Shown one piece after another: positions 1 to 11,941 of a DNA stretch of 64,000 bases (its first letter is position 1; each line of letters begins with the position of its first letter). The position numbers and the translations under genes are program-made. The stretch covers positions 283,705,534 to 283,769,533 of the forward strand of contig NC_133660.1 of NCBI RefSeq assembly GCF_037893015.1, given 5' to 3'. Source of the stretch: Macrotis lagotis. Lineage: Eukaryota; Chordata; Mammalia; Peramelemorphia; Peramelidae. The notes beneath the pieces were generated by a model. It searched no databases. It saw only the letters and a list, made by a program, of their open reading frames with translations, and was not told where the DNA came from.

Positions 1-199
1 CTGAAAGAGATCTGCCTCCCTCTGGTGAGCCTTGTCTGAGGCTTTACCATGGGTGAGCACTTTTCAGTCTCCCACAAGGCCATTGGTGCAGATCAGATCC
101 CCCTCCCCATTTCTCATTCCATGTGATTCTCATTATACATCCCTAACTCTTCCACAGGCAATCTCTCAGAGGTATTGAAGACTTCCATTCAGAGTTCTG

Positions 200-418
200 C
201 CATCATTCCAGCCATGCATCCAGCCTCAGATACTTGACTCTTACTAGCTGTGTGACCTTGGGCAAGTCACTTAACCCTGACTGCCTCACATCCAGTCCTG
301 ATTCATATCTGGGGGTCTTAGCCCCACCCTCATTCAAATCCAGTTCCTATGCTTATCATGACATCACTTCCCTGATGTCGTGGTTTTCTTTGAAAATGAA
401 TGACAAACATTATTATTA
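200..418 (+). repeat. CORE-SINE/MIR-type marsupial SINE relic
   Basis: The left part carries the MIR-type core (tgtgaccttgggcaagtcac followed by ttaaccctgactgcctca). The right part carries the tail typical of a second marsupial SINE class, a run close to gatgtcgtggttttctttga followed by a motif resembling aatgacaaacattattatt. It reads 5' to 3' on the plus strand and is somewhat diverged. The subfamily is inferred from memory, not from a library search. Confidence 0.7.
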
Positions 419-429
419 AGTGGGAGGCA

Positions 430-3400
430 TACAACACCATCAGTCCTCAGTAGTCGTGGTTAGTCATTGCCCTGATTAAAATTCTGAAATCTTATCAGCA
501 TTGGTTTGCTTTACTAAGGTTATTGTAGTTGTCATATAAGGATTGCAGAGGTGCCAAGAAGTAAGTGTAACCCCAAGGACACAGCTTGGAGGAGGTCAAT
601 CACTGATCTCCCCTGTGGTCAGAGTCCTCTTTAGGAACATAGCTGTGAGGTCATTACACTTCTGAGATTGAGCCATTCTGACAGCCCACCCAAGTTCCCC
701 TATCTACCAACCCAGAATTCTTTGATCCTCGGAGCCCTATTGAAGGTGGGCATCAAATCTTTGCTCCTTTAGAGACCTTTGCTAAGACGCTGTCTTCTTC
801 TACAGGACCTGAAAGAGGATTCTTCTTATCGTCATCCAGAGAGTCGGGATTGTCACCAAGCCATCTAAGAGACCCTCTTTTGTGCAGGTAAATTTATGTT
901 CATAATTATGCAGACATACCTCATCTCCTTCCCAACAGTTCAACCACAGGATTGCTCAGGTCCTTTCTGGAATGGAGTTGCCTGAACCATCCTACACAAA
1001 GAGAGATCTAGGGGGCAGTTTCCCCAAAGGGTATGGAGCCCCCTGAGGTGGGGCAGAGATTTTGAGCCCTGGGCAGCTAAGCAGGGGATGAAATAAGGGT
1101 TGGATAGAGTGTACTGCTGATATGTCCTTATCAGGTAAGTCTTCCTGAGGTGAGAAGCAGCTGAGTAAAGAGGACTGGAAAGCTCTTCTTCTCCCACCTC
1201 CATTTCCTAGGAAGGAGATACTGATTTATCATAGAAATGGCTTCTAGAAGGTGGGGCACCTGACCCCCCTAGGCAGGATACAATGAAAATACTTTTATTT
1301 CAAGATCATAACAGAATGGGTTTTGTCATTGGCCTGAGGAGCCCTTTTGGTCAGAAGTTACTCTCTTGTGTTTAGTCAATGGCTTCATATGGTCCCATGC
1401 CTCCTACAACATAGCATCATGGTATCCATTTCCATATTAGCAATGGACACACTCTGTGATTTTTGCCATCCTCTTAAGGGCATCAACCTGGTTGGTGTGT
1501 ACAACCAAAAGCATATGTTGGTTCATATTGATACCGGCTTGCCCCATGAACACCTTGGTCCACAATACTCTAGTGACTGAGAGGTGGTAGAGAATTTCCT
1601 CTATGGTCTTCTAGTCTTGTTCCCACCATGCCATACTAAGCCTTCAGGCAGACCTGTGGAATCAGTATAACTGAAGGTCTCACATGCCTAATTCTTCCAG
1701 GCTCACATGCTGGCCATTGGTAGTACTTGCCAGGATATCCCATCACTCGGCGCCCCTAGACCACCAAAATCTAGGGATGTAATTAAGCATCAGCATTGGT
1801 TCAGAACTCATTGGACTGGCAGAGATGGTGGACCTCTGAGCTAGAGGTCTCACACCCTTCTTGACCCTGCCTGTAACACTGTCCATAAACTGGTGCCTGT
1901 AATCCTGCCTAGTCTGCAGAAGCATGTACAGCTGCTGGTATCTCCTGCCAGTGTTTATTATGCTGGCAAGTTTTAGTAGTTTCTGTATTCCTCATTGAAA
2001 TCATTCTGGTTCTTCCTGTCTACTGTAACTGAATAGATTGGACCTTGCTGCTTTCTCTAGGGCCTCCACTGCCTCTGGTCTCCTGGAGTCAACATGACAT
2101 CATTGAAGTCTCTACCCTATCAGATGGTGGCTTTTAGTCGTCCGAGAAGAGCAGCAGGCATATAGCCAACTCTGCTCCTGAGTTTTCTCAGCCATCATTT
2201 TTCTGGATGGGCATTAACTTGGTTGACAACACCAGAGTGGGAGGATAAGGTCAGGAAGGGCCATATAGGGTTCTTGTAAGAGGAATAAAGATTGGGCAAA
2301 GTGCCACAGCACTTCCATCGCCAAGAATAGGGAAGAAATAAACCAAAAAACCCCAAGGTCCCAGGAGGGGGGAAGTTATTTCTACATGAGATATCTTAGG
2401 CAACTCCAAGGGTTTCTCTTTGACCCTGCTACAGTGAGTGAGGTAGATCTGGGTATCAACTCCCAGGAGTTCCTGATGGCTGATCCCTCAGGAGGCTGCC
2501 TCCAAATCCTCATGGAAATTAGGATGACCTAGTGACCCTGTTATTGGTGATCAAACACTTACATCTGAGGAGGGCCTCCTGCTCAGCTACCAGTTATGCC
2601 AGGACTCCCAGGATCTGGCCATCTCTGGACCCCATAGTTTAGGCATCAGGAAAGCTCATCATGGCAGCACCTTCTTCCACCATGCTTGGACTCACACTTT
2701 TACAGGCTGATCACCCACTCAGCCTCCTTCATCACTTGGTCTGCCCACAACTGTATAGTGTCTAGAGACTGTCCATAGCTGCGATTTACCCCCCCCCCCC
2801 CAAAAAAAATGGAATCTTATTTCCCCTGACTGGAGCTGGTCCAAGATCGGGAAGGCTGAAGGTGAAGAGGAGGGAGGATGAATCAGCAGCCACCTAACTC
2901 TCTTAGGGGTTTTTGTGGGTTTTGTGTCCCTCAGGAGCTAGCTTTAGAAGAACCTTTACAGTGCCAACTATGTAGAATTATCCATGTTAGCCACTTTAAA
3001 AGGAACAAAGGACAGTTCCCATCTGGAGCCTCTTGATTAAACTTGCTTTGCAAGTGCCTCCTATAAGCTTATCCCACTGAAGAAGTCCTCAGGACTCTAG
3101 ACGCTAGAGGAATTGTTCCCACCAGATCTTTCCTCCCATGGCCATTGGTCTTAGGTCCCATGGGGGGGGCTAATTAAAATTCTCCCACCTCCCTAGTTTC
3201 TTGGTGACAAATCCCCCCTGACTCCACTTGTCCTCTGGGAGTTAGGAAGAGAGTGAGTCCAAGGGTGATTTTTTTTTTAAATCTCCATGACACCTTCCCA
3301 GTTCTCCTCACTCCTGCTCCATTCTCTTCTGTTATAGCCCTGATCTCAGCGGGACTCAACACATTTCCCATCCAGACCTCTGGGTTGGAGACCATACTTC

Positions 3401-3980
3401 TGTCCGAAGATTGTCAGTCCATGCCCCCATCAGCACCGTTCTTTACTTGGGTGACATGTTACTAAGATCATGAGTAAGTCTGCCTTTGAAGGCCGGGCCT
3501 CCGAGCGCAAGAGCTCTGTCCCTGGAGCTAAATGGCTTAAGTGACTTTTGGTTTGCTTACGCCAATCAGCTCTCTTTTCTAGGACTGTTATCTTCAGAGT
3601 AGAGGCCAGAGTCCAAAAAAAGCACCATGGTGATGCCCAGGACCCTGACCCCCAGCACTAGGCAAAGGCAGCATCATCTTCAGTGCAGTACAGAGATCCT
3701 GATAGAATGTTTTAATTTTAGAGGAGGAAGAACTAGCAGCCAAGTAGGGCTAGAAGAGACCTCTAACACAAGGGAGATATGTGAGAGATGAGAGATGGAG
3801 CATCTTGGATGAGAAATACCAAGTGTGGCTGGTCCATAGAATTCATGGAAGGTGATAGATCATAAAGAACCTGGATAATAGGACCAGCTGTCCTGCCAGA
3901 CAGGAAACCTCAGCATTAGCACAAGTATTTTGGCATCTGATTAGAGGTTGGGCTAGAGTCCAGTGAGACATGAGGCCAGA
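430..3980. other. Intergenic, no gene recognised
   Basis: No splice-ready coding exon, RNA gene or clear young repeat is visible. Simple tracts are a poly-C/poly-A junction near 2790-2810 and a short T run near 3270. Between about 1350 and 2000 both strands give protein-like text broken by stops, and I could not match it to any family. It may be an unclassified old repeat or a decayed retrocopy. Confidence 0.5.
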
Positions 3981-3989
3981 ACTGTTAGG

Positions 3990-4190
3990 AGGCTGTAAGA
4001 TAGCGCTGTGACTGGAGTCTGGCGTCAGGAAGAGCTGAGTTTGAATCCTGCCTCAGACCTTAATAGCTCTGTGGTCTTGAGCAAATCCTTTAACCTCTTT
4101 TTGCCTCAGTTTGTTCATCTGTAAACTGAGAATAACACCTGTTTTCCATGATTATTGTAGGGATCAAATGAAAGAATATTTTTTATTCAT
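3990..4190 (+). repeat. MIR SINE
   Basis: The stretch has the MIR signature in order: a tRNA-like head with agctgagtttgaatcctgcc, the core with agctctgtggtcttgagcaa, and the tail with cctcagtttgttcatctgta then aaactgagaataa. It is plus oriented and moderately diverged. Confidence 0.8.
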
Positions 4191-5540
4191 TTTAAACTTA
4201 ACTGGAAAACAAGAAAAAATAACATATCTTAAGAGAGGATTCAGTATAAATATAAATATAAAACAATAAATTTCTATTTATGTAATAAATTTTGCCCATT
4301 ATTGTCATAGTCGTCCAGCTTTTCTATGCTTCCTTCTATATTTTCTTTTGTTTTCTGCTGTGTAGTTTGGGAGTTTTTCCTCTCTCCTCTTCTTCCCCCT
4401 GCCCTAGAGAAGGCTATAATTAAGCATGAATATAAATAAATATCTATAGGTCAGTTCTTTTTCTGGAGGTAGATAGCATCTTTCTTCAGAGGTCTAAGTA
4501 TTTCCATAGTTTCTAAATCAAACATCTCATATTTTCTTTTTTCTTTATTTTTCTAATTATATGTAGAGATAATTTTCAACATTCATTTTTGTAAAGTTTT
4601 CTCCATCCCATCCTAGGATAGGAAGCAATCTGATACAGGTTATTGATTTACAGACGTGTTATGCATTAGTCCCACTGTGAATGAAGAAACAAAGAATATG
4701 CATAGTTTTCTTGTCTTTGGGCATAGTTCCGAATTGCTCTTCCAGAAAGGTTGGATCAGTTTGCAACTCCCAACAGCAGTTTATTAGTGTTCTGCTTTTT
4801 CCACATCCCCTCCAGCATTTATTATTTCTCTTTTCTGTCATATTAGACAGCCTGAGGCAGTACCTCAGAGTTGTTTCAATTTGCATTTCTCTAATTTAGT
4901 GACTTAGAGCCTTTTTTTTTTCATATGACATACATAGCTTTAATTTTTTTCAACTGAAAACTGCTTATTCATTTCCTGTGACCATTTATCAATTGGGGAA
5001 TGACTTGTATTCTTGCAAATTTGACTCAGTTTGGGGCAGCTAGGTGGCGCAGTGGATAAAGCACCGGCCCTGGAGTCAGGAGTACCTGGCTTCAAATCCA
5101 GTCTCAGACACTTAATAATTACCTAGCTGTGTGGCCTTGGGCAAGCCACTTAACCCTGTTTGCCTTGCAAAAACATAAAAAAAAAATTGACTCAGTTCTC
5201 AATATATTTTTAGAAAGAGTTTTGTCAGAAACATTGACTGTAGAAATTTTTCCCCATCACTCATTTCTTTTATCATAGCAGTATTCCATCATAATCATGA
5301 AAGATTGTAATATGAAAGGTTTTGCCCTCAATTTTCTGCTTTTCTAATACTGACTACTATAGTTTTTTTATATAAGAAAATTTTGATTTAAAATAATCAA
5401 AATCATCCATTTTTATACTTCAACAGTGCTCTCTCCTTATAATATGGCATAAAGTCTTCCTTTACATTTTTTCCCTTAGTTTCTTTGGAATTCTTGACCT
5501 GTTGTCCTTTCAAATGAATTTTATTTTTTTCTAACACAAA
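4190..5540 (-). mobile_element. L1 3' fragment, antisense, interrupted by a SINE
   Basis: On the minus strand, positions 4659-4886 encode the typical C-terminal end of L1 ORF2, with the CWRGCG motif preceded by an MQIETTLRYCLRLS-like stretch. The plus-strand side is T-rich, as expected for antisense L1 3' sequence. The fragment is 5' truncated and its frame is degraded, so it is dead. A SINE at about 5032-5186 was inserted into it later. Confidence 0.8.
5032..5186 (+). repeat. tRNA-derived marsupial SINE with target-site duplication
   Basis: Full-length copy starting ggggcagctaggtggcgcag and ending in an A-rich tail. It is flanked by the 11-bp direct repeat ttgactcagtt at 5021-5031 and 5187-5197, so both ends of the insertion are defined. 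It sits inside an L1 fragment and is younger than it. Confidence 0.9.
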
Positions 5541-5699
5541 AATAAGTTTTTAATTTAATTGGGATGGCATTGAATAAATAGGTTCGGTTTAGAAACTGTT
5601 TTTCAATTATTTAAATCTGACTTACATTGTATAAAGGGTGCTTTATGTTTCTGGTCATATAGTTTGTCAGTTTTGGCAGGTTGAGTTGTTGAAGTACAA

Positions 5700-7030
5700 A
5701 AAAAATATTGTTATTGGAATAGTCCAGAGGAGAGATGACAAGGTGCTGGGGGCACAGTTTTAAGGTTCTATGTTCATGTTGTTGTACAAATTTCCTTCTA
5801 AGATGAACAAGAGCTGCTAGGAAGGCCTTGGAGGAATTCCAGGAGGGAAGGAAGCATTTGGAGCAGCAGCTGGTGGTACAGTCAGAGATTCACAGAGATT
5901 ATGATTAGACTGGTTCAAGTTTTATTGACTCTGTGACCCCGTGTGACCCCATGGGCTAGGAAGAGGTGATGACTCTTGGGGCTGCTGCCTGGGAGGGGGG
6001 ATTGGGCATGCCTCAGCATTACCATTTGAAACAGTTCACATTTTCTGTCACTTTTGCTTCCGGGAGCTGCTTTGTCCAAGAATTAGCCAGAGAAATGAGA
6101 AGGAAAGAAATGGCTTCTCCTGGAGCCAGGCTACATTAAGAACAGGTGCACCTACCCACCACACACACAACTGCTCACTGCCTCACCTACATCTCCCAAG
6201 AAAGAATGAGAAGACTCTTCTGTTCTCTCTGCTGGAGAGGCACCTTCAGCCCCTATCCCTTGGCCACTATTTGCTCAGACAGTGGGGGCCTGGCTCTCCT
6301 CATATCTGGTCATTGAACGGAATAGTTCCCATTGATGAAGGGCTTTGTTGGAGCCATCAGAGGCGATTCTCCCCATTTTAGAGAAGGAAGCTGAGGCTCG
6401 GGTAGGAAGGTATTGATCTGTAGTTCCCATAGATAGGAAGGAACAAAATCTCAATAGGAGCCTTCCAACTGCAGGCCCATTCAGTCCCATTCCTGTTAAG
6501 CACCTTCTCTGTGCCAGGCACAGGCTGGAAGAGTGTCCTACTCTGGGGGGGGACAAGACTCCCAACAGGGCTGCTTAGCAGAGCCATAAGTAGAGGGTGG
6601 CAAAGAGGACTTCGACCAAGGTTGAGGAAACTCAGAGGATGGAACCACACTTAACAGGATGGAAACAACTGAGCTTAGCACCTAATGAACAATTAATTAA
6701 AATGGGGAGCAGCCAGATTTATGAAATTGTTTCTTTCCTTGGTGAGCTCAAGCCCGGTCCAGATCCCTGAGGTTTGACACCAATCCCTAGTCACCTCTGA
6801 GATTCATGTCATATGGTGCCTGCTGATAGGTGCATTAGGAGGATGCAAAGAAAGCCCTTGGGTAGGTTTGGGAGGTGGGGTGGGGGTGAGGGAGATCATT
6901 TACTGGCTAGAGATTCAGGAGGGGTTTCTTGGAGAAGATGACTCTAAAGGATGAGGAGGGGAAGCAAGGGAGGAATGACATGCTAAGCACAGGGCCTAGA
7001 GAGCCCCAAAGGCCTGGAGGTGGCCAGTGA
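5700..7030. other. Intergenic, no gene recognised
   Basis: Nothing with coding or RNA-gene character is visible. The stretch 6300-6560 contains short MIR-like words (ttttagagaaggaagctgag), suggesting an old SINE relic. No consensus splice sites flank any reading frame here. Confidence 0.4.
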
Positions 7031-7039
7031 TGAAGGTTT

Positions 7040-8070
7040 GTTTGCCTGGCTTATAGAACACAGAGGGAAATGAGAGAAGGCAGTGGAATCATGTTGGAGA
7101 GAATCATGTTGGTGCTGGTGCCCTGCCAAGGAGTTAGAGCTTTCCTTGGGGTACAGAAGAGAACCCCCAAAGGTTTTTCAGCTGTGCCTTGGCCTGGCCA
7201 GAGATCAACAACAGGAAAATTAAACTGCTGGTTGTTGTAAGGGGAGAGAAGAGAAGAGAACTATCTGTAAGAGCTACAAGTAGTACTGAGTCTATTAGTG
7301 TGATGTATGACTGGGAACAGGGAGGAGGAAATGGAGAAGAAAGACTGCAGGACTGAGAGGAGACCCAGGAGCAGGAATAAACAAGGAACATTGTGGCACA
7401 GTGGAAAAACAACCCTACCTATCTGAGGGCCTGGGGTGGGCATGGACCAGGCCTGCCCCTCACTAGCTATGACCTAGGGCAGGCTTCATATTTTCTCTAG
7501 GTCTCAGAGTCTTCTGTAAATAAAGGAGGCTTAGACTTGATGGTCTCTAAGGTCCTTATCAGCTGTATAACCTAGACTTTCAGGTTTCAAGCATGGGAGA
7601 TGGTGCTTGGGAGTCAGGTGAGGGGCAGCTAGATGGTGCAGCGGATAGAGCACTGGCCCTGGAGTCAGGAGTACCTGAGTTCAAATCTGACCTCAGACAC
7701 TTAATAATTAACTAGCTGTGTGGCCTTGGGCAAGTCACTGAACCCCACTGCCTTGTAAAAACTAAAAAAAAAACAAGAAAAAGGAAGTCACAGATGAGAT
7801 GCAGATTCATTGGTCAAGACTGAGTTCAGCTTGGGTTCACCCAGTTAGGGTTGTCCTTGAGGTAAACCCCTCATATCTTCCTTCCACTGTGGACAGACAC
7901 CCCCCGCCCCAAGACTTCTCTCCAAATGCTGACCAGATGACTTAGTGGGTCCCTGCAGAGGGGTTTTCATCCTCAGTTTTGGACTGAACTTTGACACTGG
8001 GCAGCCTGTCAGAACTCAGCATGTACTCCATAGGAGAGGACAGGGAAGCAAGCCTTTATCACCTCCAGGC
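7040..8070 (+). repeat. Left copy of a direct duplicated segment (copy A)
   Basis: This segment aligns by eye with 17970-18800 in the same orientation. Shared words include gttagagctttccttggggt, gaggagacccaggagcagga, agcttgggttcacccag and tgtactccata. Copy A contains an extra SINE (about 7621-7782) that copy B lacks, and it lacks about 30 bp that copy B has near 18185-18213. A MIR-like relic is part of the shared unit. It could be a local duplication or two members of an uncharacterised dispersed repeat. No coding function is visible. Confidence 0.75.
7621..7782 (+). repeat. tRNA-derived marsupial SINE
   Basis: Begins aggggcagctagatggtgca and ends with an A-rich tail. Short flanking repeats (gggagtca on the left, ggaagtca on the right) fit a target-site duplication. 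The related segment at 18.5 kb keeps the empty site (ggaagtcagatgagatgcag), so this insertion came after the two segments separated. Confidence 0.9.
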
Positions 8071-8857
8071 AGTGGGGGGGACAGTGGGGAGAAGACCCCC
8101 ATTTCCTGATGAACTGCCCCTGACTATTTAGGAGCTGACCTCTCAGTGGAAGGTTCTGTAGTAGTCAAACATATCCTTGATACTCTACCTGAAGCTGGAT
8201 TCTTGACCTCACCTGTTGTCGCTTGATCTGAGGCCTGAGGGCAAGAGCAACTGAGCTCAGAACACTAGAATGTCAAAGCTCAGAGGGAAACCAAATATGA
8301 GTAGACACACCTTGGAAATTAGTTATGAAAATAGAGGGAAGTGCCTTTAGAACCTACAAGGTAGGGTTGGGAGGGGTCTTAGAGATCATCTCATTCATAT
8401 GACCTTAGGAGACAACTCAAGCCTAGAAAGAAAAGTTTTGCCCATCATTAAGAGAAGCCAGCTCGGGAGACTGATGTTATCCATGAGTAAAGAACCTGAG
8501 CCCTTAAGAATTCTGCCTACATTTGGGTCTTCCTCCAAGCAGCATCCGGAGGGGCCTGGGATTTACCCTAGACTGGCACACGTAACTCCCCTTGTGTTTA
8601 AGAGTAAAACCCAATACTTCCAAGCCTATGCAGCCATTGTCAGCCATTTGTTACCTATATGGTACTGATTCCCCTTCCTTGGTGAACCAAGCCTGAGCTA
8701 GCCCCACCTTAGGTACCCACACCTTAGGTTAACTCTTTGTTGAGTAACTGTCCCCAAAATGGGGAGTATCCTTGCTTTGACCTCAGACTGGCATTGGGAG
8801 CTTGAAGGAGCCCTGGGGAACTCTCCTAACAGAAAGGGCTGAAAACTTTCCAGTCTT

Positions 8858-9019
8858 TTTTTTTTTTTTTAAGGTTTTTGCAAGGCAAATGGGGTTAAGT
8901 GGCTTGCCCAAGGCCACACAGCTAGGTAATCATTTAAGTGTCTGAGACCAGATTTGAACCCAGGTACTCCTGACTCCAAGGCCAGTGCTTTATCCACTAC
9001 ACCACCTATCCGCCCCATG
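8858..9019 (-). repeat. tRNA-derived marsupial SINE, antisense
   Basis: T run at the left, then the reverse complement of the SINE core (ggcttgcccaaggccacaca), ending in ccacctatccgcccc. The direct repeat actttccagtctt at 8845-8857 and 9020-9032 marks the insertion ends. Confidence 0.9.
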
Positions 9020-9259
9020 ACTTTCCAGTCTTGATAGCAGAATTGTCCTTATGGAGAGCTACCAAGGCAGTGTAATCACCAGGGTAGTGTGAAGTTTGGG
9101 TTGCTTGAAATCCTCAGATCTACCATTTTGCCCAGCTAGTTATGTGAGTGTGTATCTGCCCACCCACTGCTCCCTGCAGTCCTTATCAACATAGCTCCAG
9201 TTAAAAGTGATCCATAGTCACGTTTCTGTGCATTGACAAAAAAACCCTTAAATGATAGC

Positions 9260-9620
9260 AGTGCTTAGTATTTATGTAACTCTTTACAGTTTGCAGAGCA
9301 CTTTTAAGGTGTTATCTTTTTGTTCTCACCCTGGAGGAGGGTGGGTGTTTTAATCCACATTTTATAGATAAGGAAACTGAGAACTCTGTTCAGTCATATC
9401 AATCATGCCCAAGTCTTCATGACCCCATTTAAGATTTTCTGGGCAAAGATACTGGACTGATTTTCCCTTTCATTCTCCAGATCGTTTTACAGATGAGCAA
9501 TTTAAGACAGAGTTAAATGATTTGCCCAGGGTCGCACAGCTAGTAAATGTATGAGGCTGTATTTGAACTTAGGAATTCTGTCTTCAGACCCATGACTCTC
9601 CCAACTCTGACATTCTATGT
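9260..9620 (-). repeat. MIR plus MAR1-like SINE relics
   Basis: The left part has MIR words (ctctttacagtttgcagagc, tataaggaaactgaga-like). The right part has the marsupial MAR1-type body (cttcatgaccccatttaaga, gggcaaagatactggactga, gcccagggtcgcacagctag). The relics are diverged; boundaries and orientation are approximate. Confidence 0.65.
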
Positions 9621-10369
9621 CTTAAGGTCTCTTCCCACTCACTGACATTTTTCACCACTCCCCCCTTATTCCCTTTACATCCCCCAAATCCCCATTTGAC
9701 TCTGGATACACAGTAGGTAGCTTCACTGACATTTGCTAAATAAATGAAAATTCAGTGAATCCACAAAGCAGGGGTGAAATGCAGTTTCACTCCATTACTG
9801 GTAGCTGGGGAAAATAGCCAAAAGGTTAGTGATGGATTAAATCAGGTTCTATCAAGTGTGATGAGGATGAGGGTGAAGTCTTAGACCAATTTCACACAGA
9901 CACCCTGGGGGCAAGGCTTTAGAGCATGGCCGGGGTCCTCTGGAATAGAACTGGGGAACTGAGTGAACAAGAATATGAGGAGACTCACAGAGACTGCAAG
10001 TGTAAGCCAGGAGACGGTCCCTGAGAAACTGTCCAGGGAGAAGGGAAAGTTGGGGGTGCTCCATGCCCATCTGCAGGGCTGCATCCAGGGGTGCTGGACT
10101 CCCCAGTGTGGGAATCAGGAAACCTGCCTCTGCTGTGGTGTGATGGAACGTGGAATGGAGGGACCCTGAGAAGGGAAGGTCATTTGCTAAATGACAACTT
10201 TGGGTAAAAAAAGAGCATCAATAAAACAATTTTTTAAAATGAGGACATTGACCATCTGAAAGTGTTAACTGTAATGAGGAACAGCCTGGAGACTATCATC
10301 ACTATCACCACCACCATATTCTTCTTCATCATCTTCATCATCCTCATCCTCATGACCATAGCTCCCATT

Positions 10370-10570
10370 TGTCTAGTGCTTCAGCACTTTACTAATTTCT
10401 GATTTGATCCTCACAATCACCTTGAGAGGTAGGTGCTATTTTAATCCTTTTGCAGGAGAGGGGACTGAGGCAAGAGAGGTTAAATGGTCACCGAGTTCAT
10501 AGCTGTCTGGGGGTCTTCTTGATTCTGGATTTGGTGCTCTGTCCACTATGCCACTAAACTGTGACCCTGG
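10370..10570 (-). repeat. MIR SINE relic
   Basis: Contains gatcctcacaatcaccttga, then gaggggactgaggcaagaga and aatggtcaccgagttcatag, which follow the reverse-complement MIR core order. Old and diverged. Confidence 0.6.
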
Positions 10571-11023
10571 AATGGTCAGATCAAAGAAAAGAGATAGTTG
10601 TTGGTCACTTAGAGCCAAGGTCACAAGCTTTGCCTCCACTGACAAGTTCTAAAGTGGTTTCATGAGAGAAGCTGTGTATAGGAACCAGGGGTGTTGTGGG
10701 CAAGTAAGGGACAATGCCCCCAAAATGGCAGTTTCTAGACGGATGGGAAACTGAATTTTTGGTACTCAAAAAGGAATCTTTTTCCATTCATCAGTGGACG
10801 GATGTTTTGCTGCAGGCCTTGAACCATATCAGTCTTGACATGTTGCTATAAATAAACGCAGACCAAGAAAGGATAGGACTTAAAGTGGGCAGACGTATCC
10901 TATTGCATGAGAGTCTCTTCATGCCGTAGATGATTGACATGAGAGGCATGGGAACCCTGCATTCTTTTCTCAATAGATGGTGAATAGGGATGTGCCCAAG
11001 GCCTTGCCATGTGTCACTTACCG

Positions 11024-11088
11024 GAGGATGAACCCTTCTCCCGCAGCCTCCGCTGCACCCAGATGAGATGGGCCCTACTTTGTGCCTG
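11024..11088 (-). other. Possible exon with strong donor on the minus strand
   Basis: On the minus strand a stretch free of stops in one frame ends in the donor tcctccg|gtaagtgac (exon edge at about 11024). The upstream AG (about 11089) is poorly supported because its pyrimidine tract is weak. If real, it would belong to a leftward transcript from the same CpG island. I do not recognise the peptide (reads IWVQRRLREKG). Confidence 0.2.
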
Positions 11089-11479
11089 TCACCTTCCCAT
11101 GAAAGATTTTCTCTGAGGTTCCCCAGAATCTAGAGGAGGTGCTCCCCAGAACTACAGGCCTCTGGGGGGGGCTGTCCCCAGAAGACTCCCAAGTCAGGGC
11201 AGGGCCACACTCGAGGGGGCTGGGGTGGCCCGGGGTTGGCACCCGGCCACACCTTCCACTGTTCTCTGAGGCTTCAGGGCCCCGTTGGGTGGAGCACAGC
11301 CAGGCCCAGCCCCGCGTTCCCGGTGGCCAGGGCCAGTGGACGATCAGCCTTGTGCCACCCGACAAGATGCCGGCGCCCATGGGCCCCCTCGGGCATTGAG
11401 GGGCAGGCCAGGAGGGAGCCACGCGGTTTCCTGGTGCTTAACGTTGGGGTGTAGGTTTGAGGACAGACACGGGCCCCCC

Positions 11480-11865
11480 GCTCGGCGGTGGGGTTAAGTG
11501 ACTTGGCCAAGGTCACCCAGCTGGGTAGTTCCCGGGGGGTCTGGGCCGGATCGGGAGCTGGGGGAGGGGCAGGGGCAGAGCGCCGCCCCTGGGAGCCGGG
11601 AGAGCCGGCTGAGGCGGCGGGGGGCAGGAAGCCCTGGCGCCCCGGGGCCTGCCCGGCTCCGCCGCCCGCTCCTCCCGGCCCGTCGCCCCAGCAACAGCCG
11701 GCGAGCTCTAGTTAGTGATTGGTCGGCGGGGCTCTGTCTGGGCCTATCAGAGGGGAGCCTTCGGGGCCGGCCCTCTCCTAAGGCTGAGGCGGGAGGGGCG
11801 AGAGACCAGGAGCGGAAGTGACGTAGCCTCTTCCCGCATTTCCGGCGCGGAGGGAGGGCGCCCCA
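11480..11865 (+). promoter_or_regulatory. CpG-island promoter with no recognised gene
   Basis: A CpG-rich block of about 0.5-0.9 kb stands alone in AT-rich repeat DNA. Promoter-like sites are an inverted CCAAT box (attgg, 11718-11722) and a joined ETS/CRE-type motif (gcggaagtgacgta, 11812-11825), followed by a second ETS-like word near 11839. A MIR core fragment (ttaagtgacttggccaaggt) lies at its left edge near 11494. ETS/CRE composites are common in housekeeping and bidirectional promoters. The gene it drives is not identified. Confidence 0.6.
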
Positions 11866-11941
11866 ATGAGCTGGCGCAGGAGCCGTCGCTGCAGCCGCCG
11901 CCGACCGGGCCCCGCGGCAGCTCGGGAGCCCCGGGCTGCGG
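11866..11941 (+). other. Candidate first exon with 5' splice site
   Basis: Downstream of the ETS/CRE motif, an ATG at 11866 opens a short arginine-rich frame (starting MSWRRSRRCSRRR). It runs into a strong donor, ctgcg|gtgagtgcg, at 11941/11942. I could not find a matching downstream coding exon before 25 kb. It may equally be the non-coding first exon of a lncRNA, with the ATG incidental. Not a CDS claim. Confidence 0.35.

Noticed and set aside
1350-2800. Protein-like text on the minus strand (for example a stretch reading QLYMLLQTRQDYRHQF)
   Set aside because: Repeatedly broken frames and no match to any family I know. It could be an old repeat or decayed retrocopy, but it cannot be called from sequence alone.
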